A DNA stretch of 64,000 nucleotides. Origin: Croceibacterium mercuriale (GTDB lineage Bacteria; Pseudomonadota; Alphaproteobacteria; Sphingomonadales; Sphingomonadaceae). The stretch covers positions 682,001 to 746,000 of the forward strand of contig NZ_JTDN01000002.1 of assembly GCF_000802385.1 (NCBI RefSeq), given 5' to 3'. Made by a program: the position numbers and the translations under genes. The notes beneath the pieces were generated by a model. It was given only the letters and a program-made list of their open reading frames with translations, was not told the origin of the DNA and did no database searches. Shown here one piece after another: positions 55,648 to 64,000 of the stretch. Positions within the stretch are counted from its first letter, which is position 1; each line of letters opens with the position of its first letter.

Positions 55648-56802
55648 ATGTCCCGTCCCCGCCGCGTCCTCGCTGTCTTCGGCACCCGGCCCGAAGCGAT
55701 CAAGCTGTTCCCCCTGCTGCATGCGCTGGCAGCCGATGACCGGTTCGCCAGCCGCATCTGTGTCACAGGGCAACACCGGGCGATGCTGGACGGGGTGCTG
55801 GCGCTGGCCGGCATCCGGCCCGATCATGATCTGGCCGTGCTGCAGCCGGGCCAGTCGCTGGACCAGCTGGTCGCCCGGCTGCTGACCGGCACGGGCGCGG
55901 TGCTGGACCGCGAATCGCCCGACCTGGTGGTGGTGCAGGGCGACACCGCCAGTGCCATGGCCGGCGCGCTGGCCGCCTATCACCGGCGCATCCCGGTGGT
56001 GCATGTGGAGGCCGGCCTGCGCAGCGGCGACATCCATCAGCCCTGGCCGGAGGAGGTGAACCGTCGCATCATCACCACGCTCGCCGCGCTGCATTGCGCA
56101 CCGACCGAACGGGCAGCCGCGGCGCTGCGGGCGGAGAATGCCGCGGCAACAGCGGTCCATGTCACCGGCAATACCGTGGTCGATGCGCTGCACTGGGTCC
56201 GCGCCCGGCTGGCGGCGGAGCCGGCACTGGCCGGTCCGATCCGACAGTTGCAGGCCCGGTTCGCTGAACAGCGGATCGTGGCGGTGACCTGCCACCGGCG
56301 GGAGAACTGGGGTGCGGGGATGGGTGGCATCGCGACGGCACTGGCTGGGCTGGCCACGCGGCCGGACGTGGCGCTGATCGCCCCGCTGCACCACAATCCG
56401 CTAGCCCGCTCCGCGATGCAGCAGCAGCTGGGCGATCTGCCCAACGTGGCATTGGTGGAGCCGTTGGACTATCCCGCTTTCGTCCACCTGCTGGACGTGG
56501 CGCATCTGGTGCTGACCGACAGCGGTGGCGTGCAGGAGGAGGCGCCTGCTCTGGGCACGCCGGTGCTGGTCCTGCGCGAGACGACCGAGCGTCCGGAGGG
56601 GATCGAGGCCGGCACTGCGCGGCTGGTGGGCACCGATCCCGACATCATCCTGGCCGAGGCGAACCGCCTGCTGGACGACGCCGCGGCCCACACCACCATG
56701 GCCCGTGCGCACAATCCCTTCGGCGACGGGCAGAGCGCCAGACGGATCGTGGAGCTGATGGCGCAACTTGCGCCATCAGACCGGGATAGCCGCGCCGCCT
56801 AG
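55648..56802 (+). CDS. wecB: UDP-N-acetylglucosamine 2-epimerase (non-hydrolysing)
   Basis: Interconverts UDP-GlcNAc and UDP-ManNAc for surface polysaccharides; 384 residues of GT-B fold. Landmarks: FGTRPEAIKLFPL, VVVQGDTASAM, HVEAGLRSGD, CHRRENWG, LTDSGGVQEEAPALGTPVLV and RETTERPEG. The stop overlaps the convergent GFA gene stop by 3 bases. No other polysaccharide gene is adjacent. Confidence 0.94.
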   Translation: MSRPRRVLAVFGTRPEAIKLFPLLHALAADDRFASRICVTGQHRAMLDGVLALAGIRPDHDLAVLQPGQSLDQLVARLLTGTGAVLDRESPDLVVVQGDTASAMAGALAAYHRRIPVVHVEAGLRSGDIHQPWPEEVNRRIITTLAALHCAPTERAAAALRAENAAATAVHVTGNTVVDALHWVRARLAAEPALAGPIRQLQARFAEQRIVAVTCHRRENWGAGMGGIATALAGLATRPDVALIAPLHHNPLARSAMQQQLGDLPNVALVEPLDYPAFVHLLDVAHLVLTDSGGVQEEAPALGTPVLVLRETTERPEGIEAGTARLVGTDPDIILAEANRLLDDAAAHTTMARAHNPFGDGQSARRIVELMAQLAPSDRDSRAA

Positions 56803-57200
56803 CCCGGGTAGCGATCGAAGGTCGGCATGGTGTCGATCGCACCGACCCAGTCCAGCCGCTCCGCACACTGGATCTGCACCGCCGGCACCAGCGTGGCGGC
56901 ATCGTCCAGCGTGGCCGACTGGATGTCGATGATGCCGGGCAGCATTTCCGCATTGCGGTAATACAGCCCGGTGCCACACTGGTTGCAGAAGAAGCGCTCG
57001 GCCCCGGGTGTGCCCTCGAACCGGGTTGCCGCTCCGTCGGTCACGCGGAAGCTGTCTTCCGGCACCGCCAGCCAGGCCATCATCGGCGCCCCGCTGCTGG
57101 TGCGGCAATCGGTGCAATGGCAGATCGCGTGGTGTTCCGGATCCGTCACATCGGCCGTGTAACGCACCGCGCCACAGCGGCATCCACCAGCAAACGCCAT
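56799..57200 (-). CDS. GFA-family (glutathione-dependent formaldehyde-activating-like) zinc protein
   Basis: 133 residues with the zinc cysteine pattern CRCGAV, CHCTDC and FCNQCG of the GFA/CENP-V family. True formaldehyde activation is documented for few members, so the substrate is open. It follows fabI by 15 bases on the same strand. Confidence 0.88.
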   Translation of the reverse strand: MAFAGGCRCGAVRYTADVTDPEHHAICHCTDCRTSSGAPMMAWLAVPEDSFRVTDGAATRFEGTPGAERFFCNQCGTGLYYRNAEMLPGIIDIQSATLDDAATLVPAVQIQCAERLDWVGAIDTMPTFDRYPG

Positions 57201-57215
57201 TGCCTGTCTCCCGTC

Positions 57216-58040
57216 CTACACCAGCGAGATGTCCGGTGCGTCTTCTTGCTTCATGCCGACCAGGTGGTAGCCGGCATCCACGTGATGCACAGCGCCCGTG
57301 ACCCCGCTGGCGAGATCGGACAGCAGGTACAGGCCTGCGCCGCCCACGTCCTCGATCGTGACATTGCGCCGCAGCGGGCTGTTCAGCTCGTTCCACTTCA
57401 GGATGTAGCGGAAATCGCCGATGCCGCTGGCGGCCAGCGTCTTGATCGGGCCGGCGCTGATCGCGTTCACGCGCACGCCGTCCGGCCCCAGATCGTTGGC
57501 GAGATAGCGCACGCTGCTTTCCAGCGCCGCCTTGGCCACGCCCATCACGTTGTAATGCGGGATGACCTTTTCCGCGCCGTAATAGCTCAGCGTCAGGATC
57601 GACCCGCCGCCGCTGCCATCTTCCGCCTTGGGCGGCATCATCGCCGCCGCACGCTTGGTCACGGCGACCAGCGAGTAGGCGGAAATATTCATGGTCATCA
57701 GGAAGTTGTCGAGACTGGTGTCGACATACCGGCCGCGCAGCTCGTTCTTGTCGGAGAAGCCGATCGCGTGGACCACGAAGTCCAGCGTGTCCCACCGTTC
57801 CTGCAACGTGGCGAAGCCTGCATCCAGCGCGCCCATATCGGCCACGTCGCATTCGAACAGGAAATCGCTGCCTAGCTGCTGCGCCAGCGGGCGCACCCGC
57901 TTCGCCAGGGCATCACCCTGGTAGGAGAAGGCGAGGTCCGCGCCCGCTTCCGACAGTTTGCGGGCAATGCCCCAGGCCAGCGACTTGTCGTTCGCCAGCC
58001 CCATGATCAGGCCGCGCTTGCCCTGCATCAGCCCCGTCAT
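57216..58040 (-). CDS. fabI: Enoyl-[acyl-carrier-protein] reductase (NADH)
   Basis: Last reduction in each fatty-acid elongation cycle; 274 residues of SDR fold. The NAD site is GLANDKSLAWGIA, the catalytic Tyr-Lys pair lies in YYGAEKVIPHYNVMGVAKAAL-type sequence (split by six residues as in FabI), and GPIKTLAASGI is the substrate loop. It is the main triclosan target in other bacteria. Starts 16 bases after the BrkB gene. Confidence 0.94.
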   Translation of the reverse strand: MTGLMQGKRGLIMGLANDKSLAWGIARKLSEAGADLAFSYQGDALAKRVRPLAQQLGSDFLFECDVADMGALDAGFATLQERWDTLDFVVHAIGFSDKNELRGRYVDTSLDNFLMTMNISAYSLVAVTKRAAAMMPPKAEDGSGGGSILTLSYYGAEKVIPHYNVMGVAKAALESSVRYLANDLGPDGVRVNAISAGPIKTLAASGIGDFRYILKWNELNSPLRRNVTIEDVGGAGLYLLSDLASGVTGAVHHVDAGYHLVGMKQEDAPDISLV

Positions 58041-58056
58041 CGATTACTATTCCTTG

Positions 58057-59067
58057 TCATTCCTTGCCTTCGCTCTCCGCCTCCGGGCCATCGACACGGC
58101 CCAGCCGGCGCGCCTCCTCCGGCGTTTCGGTCAGCGCGGCATTCAGTTCCGCGCCCATCACCATCCCTAGTCCCACCAGCCAGAAAAAGAAAAGCGCGAT
58201 CATGATGCCGGCCAGCGAGCCGTAGGTCGCATCGTAGCGGAATACGGTGCGCAGCAGCGATGGCAGGAACAGCGACACCAGCACCCACCAGCCCGTCACC
58301 AGCGCCGCGCCCGGCCATTTGGGATAGCGGCGATCGCGGTAGGTGTGCGGCGTCAGCGTGTAGAACAGCAGGTACAGCGAGGCGAACAGGCCGATCGCAG
58401 GCACGATCCGCGTCCAGGCGAGCCGGCCCAGCAGGGTGTTGAGCTGCGGCACGTAGGCGACGATCACCTCCTGCACCGCGCCGATCATCACCTGCGCGAT
58501 CAGGCATAGCAGCAGCAGCACGACCGCACCGATGATGATGCCGGTGGACAGCAGCCGGTACTGCCAGAACGATCGCGTGGCGCGGGTGCCATAGGCGCGG
58601 CGCAGCATGTCGCGGATCGTCTCCACCAGGCTGCCCACGGTCCACAGCCCGACCAGCCCGCCCAGCCACAGCACGATGCCGCTGCGCGCACCGACCACGT
58701 TGCGCGCGACCGGGCCGATCACCTGCCCGACATCCGGCGGCAGGGCGGACAGCACGGCATAGATCGTCGCCTCCTGGTCGGATGTCTCGCCGATCAGGCT
58801 GAAGATCGCGGCCCCGGTGATGAAGAACGGGAAGATCGCCAGCACCGCCATGTAGGCCAGGTTGCCGGCATGGATGAAACCGTCATTGTAGGTGCCGATC
58901 ACCACCCGCTTCGTCACTTCCCAGGCGCGGCTGCCCGGGCCCATGTGGTGGCGCATCCCGGCGTGCAGCATGGCGGGCTGGCGCAGGGCGGCCTTGCGGC
59001 GGGCCTCGGGCGACAGGTCGGGCCGGGGCACCTCTGCGGCGTCGCTTGGCGGAGCAGGAAGTGCCAT
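58057..59067 (-). CDS. YihY/BrkB-family membrane protein
   Basis: 336 residues with six hydrophobic helices; family sequence parts are GNLAYMAVLAIFPFFITGAA, YGTRATRSFWQYRLLSTGII and YDATYGSLAGIMIALFFFW. Once annotated as ribonuclease BN in error; the real role is unknown, possibly transport. It lies upstream of fabI on the same strand. Confidence 0.9.
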   Translation of the reverse strand: MALPAPPSDAAEVPRPDLSPEARRKAALRQPAMLHAGMRHHMGPGSRAWEVTKRVVIGTYNDGFIHAGNLAYMAVLAIFPFFITGAAIFSLIGETSDQEATIYAVLSALPPDVGQVIGPVARNVVGARSGIVLWLGGLVGLWTVGSLVETIRDMLRRAYGTRATRSFWQYRLLSTGIIIGAVVLLLLCLIAQVMIGAVQEVIVAYVPQLNTLLGRLAWTRIVPAIGLFASLYLLFYTLTPHTYRDRRYPKWPGAALVTGWWVLVSLFLPSLLRTVFRYDATYGSLAGIMIALFFFWLVGLGMVMGAELNAALTETPEEARRLGRVDGPEAESEGKE

Positions 59068-59129
59068 GGCCCGGCTTGTAACAGGCGCTTGCGGGCTGTC
59101 GACCCTTGCGCGCAGGGGCTGGTGTCCGG

Positions 59130-61646
59130 TCAGCCGACCTGCGCGGTCCCGGCCTGCGCCAGCGACGCCAGCGGGACGGGGCGGCAGAACAGGTGCCCCT
59201 GCGCCAGCCGGCAACCCATGGCCAGCAGCTTGCGGCGCTGCGCCTCCGTTTCCACGCCTTCGACCACCACCTGCTTGCCCAGGCCCTGCCCCAGGCCGAT
59301 GATGGCGCGGATGATGGTCTCGCTCTCGCCATGATCCTCGAACAGGGTCAGGGTGAACGACCGGTCGATCTTCAGCGTATCGAACGGCAGGTGCTTCAGG
59401 TGGATCAGGCTGGCATAGCCGGTGCCGAAATCGTCCAGCGAGATGGGCAGGCCGGCATCGTGCAGCACCGTCAGCGCCTCCGCCGTCTGCGTCAGGCGCC
59501 CGTCCAGCACCAGATCCTCCGTCACCTCCACGCACAATCGGGACGGCTCGATCCCGCGTGCCGCGATGCGCTGCAGCAGGCGGTGGGCGGCGGCGGGCCC
59601 GTCCAGGTCCGGTCCGGTCAGGTTCACGCCTACCCGGGGCAGCTGGTCCGGATGGTCGCGCAGGGCATCCAGCGCCATGTCGATGGCCTGGTGCTGCACG
59701 GCGTGGCCGGTGCGTCCGTCCGTCAGCATCTCGCCGAAGGTGGCCGGGGTCAGCAGGCCGTGGCGGGGATGCTGCCAGCGCAGCAGCGCCTCGAAGCCGA
59801 CCGGCGCGCCGGTCTCGATCCGCACGATCGGCTGGAAATGCAGCATGAATTCGCCCCGCGACAGCCCCTCGGCCGCTTCCTGCGCGAAGCGGGCGCGGCG
59901 ATCGTTGCGGGCGCGCAGCGACGGGTCGTAGCGGTACAGGCCCCGCCGGCCGCGATGCTTCACCTGGTACAGCGCCAGGTCGGCATGCTTGACCAGCACT
60001 TCCGGCTCCGGCCCGTCGGCCGGGTGGCACGCCAGGCCGGCGCTGAAGGTCATCGCCCAGCGGCGGCCTTCATGCATGACGCTGGTCCCTTGCAGTGCTT
60101 CCAGCGCAGCCTCGATCCGGCTGGCGGCGGCACTGTGTTCCAGCAGCAGGATCGCATATTCGTCACCACCGATCCGCGCCACGTGCCCGTCCGGCCCGGC
60201 GGCCATCGCCAGCCCGGCGCCGATCGTCATCAGCAGCCGGTCGCCCGCATCGTGGCCCAGCCGGTCGTTGATCTGCTTCAGATTGTCGACATCCACCAGC
60301 AGCAGCATGAAGGGGGCGGGCGGCGTGCCCGCCGGGTCGCCGTCCACCATGCGGCGCAGCTGCGCCTGGAAGGCGGCACGATTGCCCAGCCCGGTCAGCG
60401 GATCGGTCAGCGCGGCGCGGCGATAGGCGCCGCTTTCCGCTTCCAGCCGCAGTCGGGCCTGTTCGGCGGCATCGCGCTCCCCGCTCAGCCGGCGGACCCG
60501 GTCCGCCATCAGCACCGACAGGGCCGCGGATTCGATCGCCAGGGCCAGCAGCATGCTCATGCTCACCAGGTCGGGCTGCGTCACCAGCTGCCATCCCTGC
60601 GCCAGCCACAGGCAGAAGACCAGGATCAGCGGCGACCAGCTGATCAGGTACAGCCACACGGTGCGGCTGCGCCGGCTGATGGCGATGGCGACGCCGGTCA
60701 GCAGGACCAGCCCGTTGGCGGAGCCCAGCACGTTGAGCGATGGCGCCATGGTGCGCAGGCCAGCCGGCCAGCCGGCCAGGGTCGCCACACCCACCAGCCC
60801 GCAGGCCAGCGCCAGGCCGGCCCCGATGCGCCGGAACCAGCGCGGCAGGCTGCGCCGCTCCATCAACGCCAGGAACACCATGGTGGCGGCCGCGCTGGTG
60901 CCGGCAACCAGCGCATCGGTCAGGCGCACCGCCGTTGGCCCGGCCAGCGCCGGCCACACCAGCGCCAGCATGTTGGTGGAGGTCAGGCCATAAGCCAGCG
61001 CCAGCACCGACCACAGCACGTACCAGCGTTGCGCCGGCAGCAGCGGCCCGGTCCGGACCAGCAGGCTGAAGATCAGCACCGTGACGATCGCACCGGCAAA
61101 GGTGCCGGCCACCGCCAGCCAGGAACCACCCAGCCACAGCATGTCCTCCGGCGGCACGGCGGACACGCGGCGCAGCGGCTCCAGCGTCGCCAGGTCGCGA
61201 TATCCGAGATAGATGGCGGCGATCCCGCTACCGGGCTTCGCCACCGTCACCCGCAACAGCCCGCCCGGCATCCAGCGATTGCCCACCTGCCCCGGTGCGA
61301 AACGTTCGGTCTGCACCGATCCGTCGGCCCCCACGATCAGGACGGTGTGCGCTGCGAAGGCCAGCTGGTCGGTCAGCAGGGCCCAGCCGGCCGGCATGGT
61401 CGAAAGGGCAGCGGGGTCGTCCAGCCGCAGCCACAGCCAGCCATCCACCGGCGGGGATATGCGGTGCGGCCTGTCGCACGTGGTCGGGAGCTGCCCTATC
61501 GTGCGGGCATCATCGGGCGTGGTGGCGGGGGCGGTGGCATGGCAGAACTGGTCGCGCAGGGGTACGATCGTGGCCGCAGCCTGCCCCGGCCAGCCGACAA
61601 GCAGCGCCAGGACCAGCCCGATCAGGATCAATCGCAGGGGGTGCAC
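59130..61646 (-). CDS. Membrane GGDEF-EAL cyclic-di-GMP enzyme
   Basis: About 838 residues from a GTG at 61646 with GGA upstream; the frame stays open to 61760. Signal segment, a periplasmic DISM-like beta domain (about 25-165), seven hydrophobic helices (about 170-380), GGDEF domain with RIGGDEYAIL, then EAL domain with GFEALLRW, NLTGPDL, DDFGTGYASL and KIDRSF. GGDEY can still be active, and the EAL catalytic residues look intact, so it may be bifunctional with the periplasmic domain as sensor. Confidence 0.9.
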   Translation of the reverse strand: MHPLRLILIGLVLALLVGWPGQAAATIVPLRDQFCHATAPATTPDDARTIGQLPTTCDRPHRISPPVDGWLWLRLDDPAALSTMPAGWALLTDQLAFAAHTVLIVGADGSVQTERFAPGQVGNRWMPGGLLRVTVAKPGSGIAAIYLGYRDLATLEPLRRVSAVPPEDMLWLGGSWLAVAGTFAGAIVTVLIFSLLVRTGPLLPAQRWYVLWSVLALAYGLTSTNMLALVWPALAGPTAVRLTDALVAGTSAAATMVFLALMERRSLPRWFRRIGAGLALACGLVGVATLAGWPAGLRTMAPSLNVLGSANGLVLLTGVAIAISRRSRTVWLYLISWSPLILVFCLWLAQGWQLVTQPDLVSMSMLLALAIESAALSVLMADRVRRLSGERDAAEQARLRLEAESGAYRRAALTDPLTGLGNRAAFQAQLRRMVDGDPAGTPPAPFMLLLVDVDNLKQINDRLGHDAGDRLLMTIGAGLAMAAGPDGHVARIGGDEYAILLLEHSAAASRIEAALEALQGTSVMHEGRRWAMTFSAGLACHPADGPEPEVLVKHADLALYQVKHRGRRGLYRYDPSLRARNDRRARFAQEAAEGLSRGEFMLHFQPIVRIETGAPVGFEALLRWQHPRHGLLTPATFGEMLTDGRTGHAVQHQAIDMALDALRDHPDQLPRVGVNLTGPDLDGPAAAHRLLQRIAARGIEPSRLCVEVTEDLVLDGRLTQTAEALTVLHDAGLPISLDDFGTGYASLIHLKHLPFDTLKIDRSFTLTLFEDHGESETIIRAIIGLGQGLGKQVVVEGVETEAQRRKLLAMGCRLAQGHLFCRPVPLASLAQAGTAQVG

Positions 61647-61711
61647 GTCCGGTCCAGAATTGCAGGCCCACTTCGTATCAGGTTGATCCTTCTTATTCCA
61701 CGAAAGGCGGC

Positions 61712-62245
61712 GTGACGGAAACGAATGTTCGCCGACGCATTCTGACGGGCATGGCCCCACCCGCCCCGCGCATCGACACGCCCGACCGGACGCCGCCCCT
61801 GTCCGCCATCCTGGCCTTCGGCCCGGCCGGGCTGATCGTGGTGCTGGGCCTGCTCGGCTGGGCCGGGTGGGCCTGGGCGGTGGCGGCCGGGCGCCTGTGG
61901 GCGGCGGCGATCCTGCTGTTCCTGGCCGGCGTCACCCGCGGGCTCAGCTTCTTCACCGAAGGTGGGCCGCGGCCGGCGCAGCTGGCCACCATGCTGGCAC
62001 GCTTCGTATGCGGGTTGCTGGCGCTGGCGCTGCCCATGCTGCCGATCGGCGTGGCGCCGTTCCTGTCGTGGCTGCTGCTGTTCGCCGGCTTCCTGACGGT
62101 GCTGCTGTTCGATCCGCCGGCTGCGCGGCAGGGGATGGCGCCGCGATACTTCGCGCGGCTGCGCGGGCCGCAGATGTTCGTGGCGCTGGCCGGGATCGTG
62201 CTGCTGGCCGCGGCGGACCTGAGCGCCGCCAGCGTAAGGATGTGA
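61712..62245 (+). CDS. Small multi-pass membrane protein (DUF3429-like)
   Basis: 177 residues from a GTG preceded by GAAAGG; an ATG 13 codons later (61751) is an alternative. Five hydrophobic helices, beginning PLSAILAFGPAGLIVVLGL. The pattern resembles DUF3429 proteins; function unknown. It is divergent from the GGDEF-EAL gene. Confidence 0.65.
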   Translation: MTETNVRRRILTGMAPPAPRIDTPDRTPPLSAILAFGPAGLIVVLGLLGWAGWAWAVAAGRLWAAAILLFLAGVTRGLSFFTEGGPRPAQLATMLARFVCGLLALALPMLPIGVAPFLSWLLLFAGFLTVLLFDPPAARQGMAPRYFARLRGPQMFVALAGIVLLAAADLSAASVRM

Positions 62246-62277
62246 CCGGCCCTGCCTGACACGCTAGGATGCGGGGC

Positions 62278-63594
62278 ATGGACCAGCCTGTCGCACCCGC
62301 CGCCATCCGCGCCGCCTTCTCGGCCGCCATGTCCCGCATGTATCGGGCGGAGGTGCCGCTGTATGGCGACCTGCTGGAGATCGTGGCGGCGGTGAACCGG
62401 AACGCGTTGGCCGCCGCGCCCGAACTCGCCCGGCAACTGACCGCCAGCGGGGAGGATGCCCGGCTGGGAGAGGAACGGCACGGCGCCATCCGCGTGGGCA
62501 CGCCGGCGGAGCTGCGGCTGCTGGCCCGCATCTTTGCGGTGATGGGCATGGCGCCGGTCGGCTATTACGACCTCGCCCCCGCAGGCATCCCGGTCCATTC
62601 CACCGCCTTCCGCGCAGCTGATGCGGCGGAGCTGGCCACCAGCCCGTTCCGGGTGTTCACCAGCCTGCTGCGGCTGGAACTGATCGCCGACACGACCTTG
62701 CGTGCGCAGGCGCAGGCGATCCTGGCCGGCCGGCAGATCGTGTCCGCCGAATGCCTGGCCCTGGTCGGGCAGGCGGAGCGGGACGGCGGCCTGGGCGCGG
62801 CCGATGCCGACCGCTTCGTCGCCGCCACGCTGGAGATCTTCCGCTGGCAGGGCCGGGCGATCGTGGATGCGGCGACCTACCATGCGCTGCTGGCGCAGCA
62901 CCGGCTGGTGGCGGACATCGTCGCCTTCCCCGGTCCGCACATCAATCACCTGACCCCGCGCACGCTCGACATTGATGCCGCGCAGGCGGAGATGCAGCGC
63001 CGTGGCATGGCCGCCAAGGCCAGCATCGAAGGGCCGCCACGCCGTGCGGTGCCGATCCTGCTGCGGCAGACCAGCTTCCATGCCCTGTCCGAAGGCTTCG
63101 TGCCGACGGACGGCGCCGACAGCCCGGCCCAGCACACCGCCCGCTTCGGCGAGATCGAGCAGCGCGGCGCCGCGCTGACGCCCGCCGGGCGCGCGCTCTA
63201 CGACCGCTGCCTGGACGCCGCGCAGCAGGGGCAGGATCCGGCTGCGGCCTTTGCCCCGTTCCCCGACGATTTCGCTGCGATGGTGGCTGGCGGGCTGGCC
63301 TATGCGCAATATCTGTCGACCGGCCGGGCCGGTCACGCCGCGAGCATCGCACAGGCGCTGGCCGACGGCCTCGTCATCGCGGCGCCGCTGACCTACGAGG
63401 ATTTCCTGCCGGTCAGCGCCGCGGGTATCTTCCGCTCCAACCTGGGCGCCGGCGACGCGGCGGACAGCTATGCCGCCGGCGGATCGCAGGCCGCGTTCGA
63501 GGATGCGCTGGGCCGGGCGGTGCTCGACCCCTTCGCATTGTATCAGGCGGCGCAGGACCGTTCCGCCGCGCACGCGCTGGCGCAGCTGGCATGA
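62278..63594 (+). CDS. 2-oxoadipate dioxygenase/decarboxylase-like protein (DUF1338, HglS/YdcJ)
   Basis: 438 residues of the DUF1338 family, vicinal-oxygen-chelate fold. Characterised members are Fe(II)-dependent and convert 2-oxoadipate to D-2-hydroxyglutarate in lysine catabolism. Visible landmarks: VGYYDLAPAGIPVHSTAFR with a metal-ligand His, GPHINHLTPRTLDID, and YEDFLPVSAAGIFRSNL with a Glu ligand. AGGA precedes the ATG. The stop overlaps the Nramp start (ATGA), linking the iron enzyme to a metal transporter. Confidence 0.87.
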   Translation: MDQPVAPAAIRAAFSAAMSRMYRAEVPLYGDLLEIVAAVNRNALAAAPELARQLTASGEDARLGEERHGAIRVGTPAELRLLARIFAVMGMAPVGYYDLAPAGIPVHSTAFRAADAAELATSPFRVFTSLLRLELIADTTLRAQAQAILAGRQIVSAECLALVGQAERDGGLGAADADRFVAATLEIFRWQGRAIVDAATYHALLAQHRLVADIVAFPGPHINHLTPRTLDIDAAQAEMQRRGMAAKASIEGPPRRAVPILLRQTSFHALSEGFVPTDGADSPAQHTARFGEIEQRGAALTPAGRALYDRCLDAAQQGQDPAAAFAPFPDDFAAMVAGGLAYAQYLSTGRAGHAASIAQALADGLVIAAPLTYEDFLPVSAAGIFRSNLGAGDAADSYAAGGSQAAFEDALGRAVLDPFALYQAAQDRSAAHALAQLA

Positions 63595-64000
63595 CGGTGC
63601 CGCCCACCGGTCTCGGCCGGCTGAAGGCGTTGGGACCGGGGCTGGTGGTCGCCGCCACCGGAGTTGGCGCGGGCGATCTGGTAGCGACGCTGATCGCCGG
63701 ATCGCGCTTCGGATACGACCTGCTGTGGGCGGCGGTGATCGGCTGCCTGGTGAAGATCGCCCTGTCGGAAGGATCGGCCCGCTATCACCTGGCAACCGGA
63801 TCGACGATCCTGGCGGGCTGGCGATCGCTGGGGCGGTGGACCAGCTGGTATTTCGGCATCTACGTGCTGATCTGGGGCTTCATCTATGGCGCCACGGCGA
63901 TGAGCGCCACCGCGCTGCCGCTGGCGGCGATGTTCCCGGTGCTGCCCCTGCGGGCCTGGGCGGTGCTGGCCGGGCTGCTCGGCCTCGCCTTCGTCTGGCT
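63591..64000 (+). CDS. Nramp-family divalent metal transporter (3' end outside window)
   Basis: First 136 residues of an inner-membrane Nramp protein. The opening GPGLVVAATGVGAGDLVATL contains the first helix with the conserved Asp/Gly metal-site region, and GSRFGYDLLWAAVIG follows. Substrate is probably Mn or Fe. Coupled to the HglS-like gene by a 4-base overlap. Confidence 0.85.
   Translation, partial: MTVPPTGLGRLKALGPGLVVAATGVGAGDLVATLIAGSRFGYDLLWAAVIGCLVKIALSEGSARYHLATGSTILAGWRSLGRWTSWYFGIYVLIWGFIYGATAMSATALPLAAMFPVLPLRAWAVLAGLLGLAFVW

Overview
The window is high-GC DNA that looks like a chromosome segment from a sphingomonad-type alphaproteobacterium. The pointers are a large TonB-dependent receptor of the class abundant in Caulobacter, Xanthomonas and sphingomonads, an FdxA-type ferredoxin, CarD, Coq7, an Mg-type HemB, and the order proA-nadD-rsfS-rlmH-peptidase-ctpA. 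Genes are packed tightly with many 1-4 base overlaps. No rRNA, tRNA or CRISPR array was seen.

Region 1 (1-19600) is partly a plant polysaccharide utilisation locus: a rhamnogalacturonan-acetylesterase-like SGNH hydrolase, a TonB-dependent receptor, a PA14-containing GH31 alpha-xylosidase, a GH35 beta-galactosidase, a Sel1-repeat protein and a RhaT-type rhamnose transporter. Together they suggest uptake and trimming of xyloglucan or rhamnogalacturonan side chains. Interleaved are a phosphoribosyltransferase, a LOG protein, an SBF-like transporter, and metF divergent from an ArsR-methyltransferase fusion.

Region 2 (19600-32700) is core housekeeping: free methionine sulfoxide reductase, sorbosone-dehydrogenase-like protein, DCC/DUF427 pair, DUF815 ATPase, TsaC/Sua5, CarD, FdxA, an S4 protein, a Suv3-like helicase, an M23 peptidase, HemB, a GNAT acetyltransferase and a gamma carbonic anhydrase.

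Region 3 (about 32700-47430) is a genomic island inserted between the carbonic anhydrase gene and an M23 peptidase gene. It opens with two overlapping tyrosine recombinases, then a probably truncated HNH nuclease, a small AT-richer protein resembling an isolated restriction-enzyme DNA-recognition domain, and decayed gene fragments. Next comes a compact EcoRII-like restriction-modification operon: an HTH-Dcm methyltransferase, Vsr and an EcoRII-type endonuclease. A three-gene overlapping operon follows, led by a GHKL (MutL/Hsp90-like) ATPase with two proteins I do not recognise. A defective IS21-family element closes the island. The GHKL trio beside the EcoRII system is the best candidate for an undescribed defence module.

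Region 4 (47430-64000) is core again: M23 peptidase, proA-nadD-rsfS-rlmH, a CtpA-type S41 peptidase, DsbB-Coq7, WecB-like epimerase, a GFA protein, FabI, a BrkB/YihY protein, a GGDEF-EAL regulator, a small membrane protein, and an HglS-like dioxygenase coupled to an Nramp transporter that runs off the right edge.
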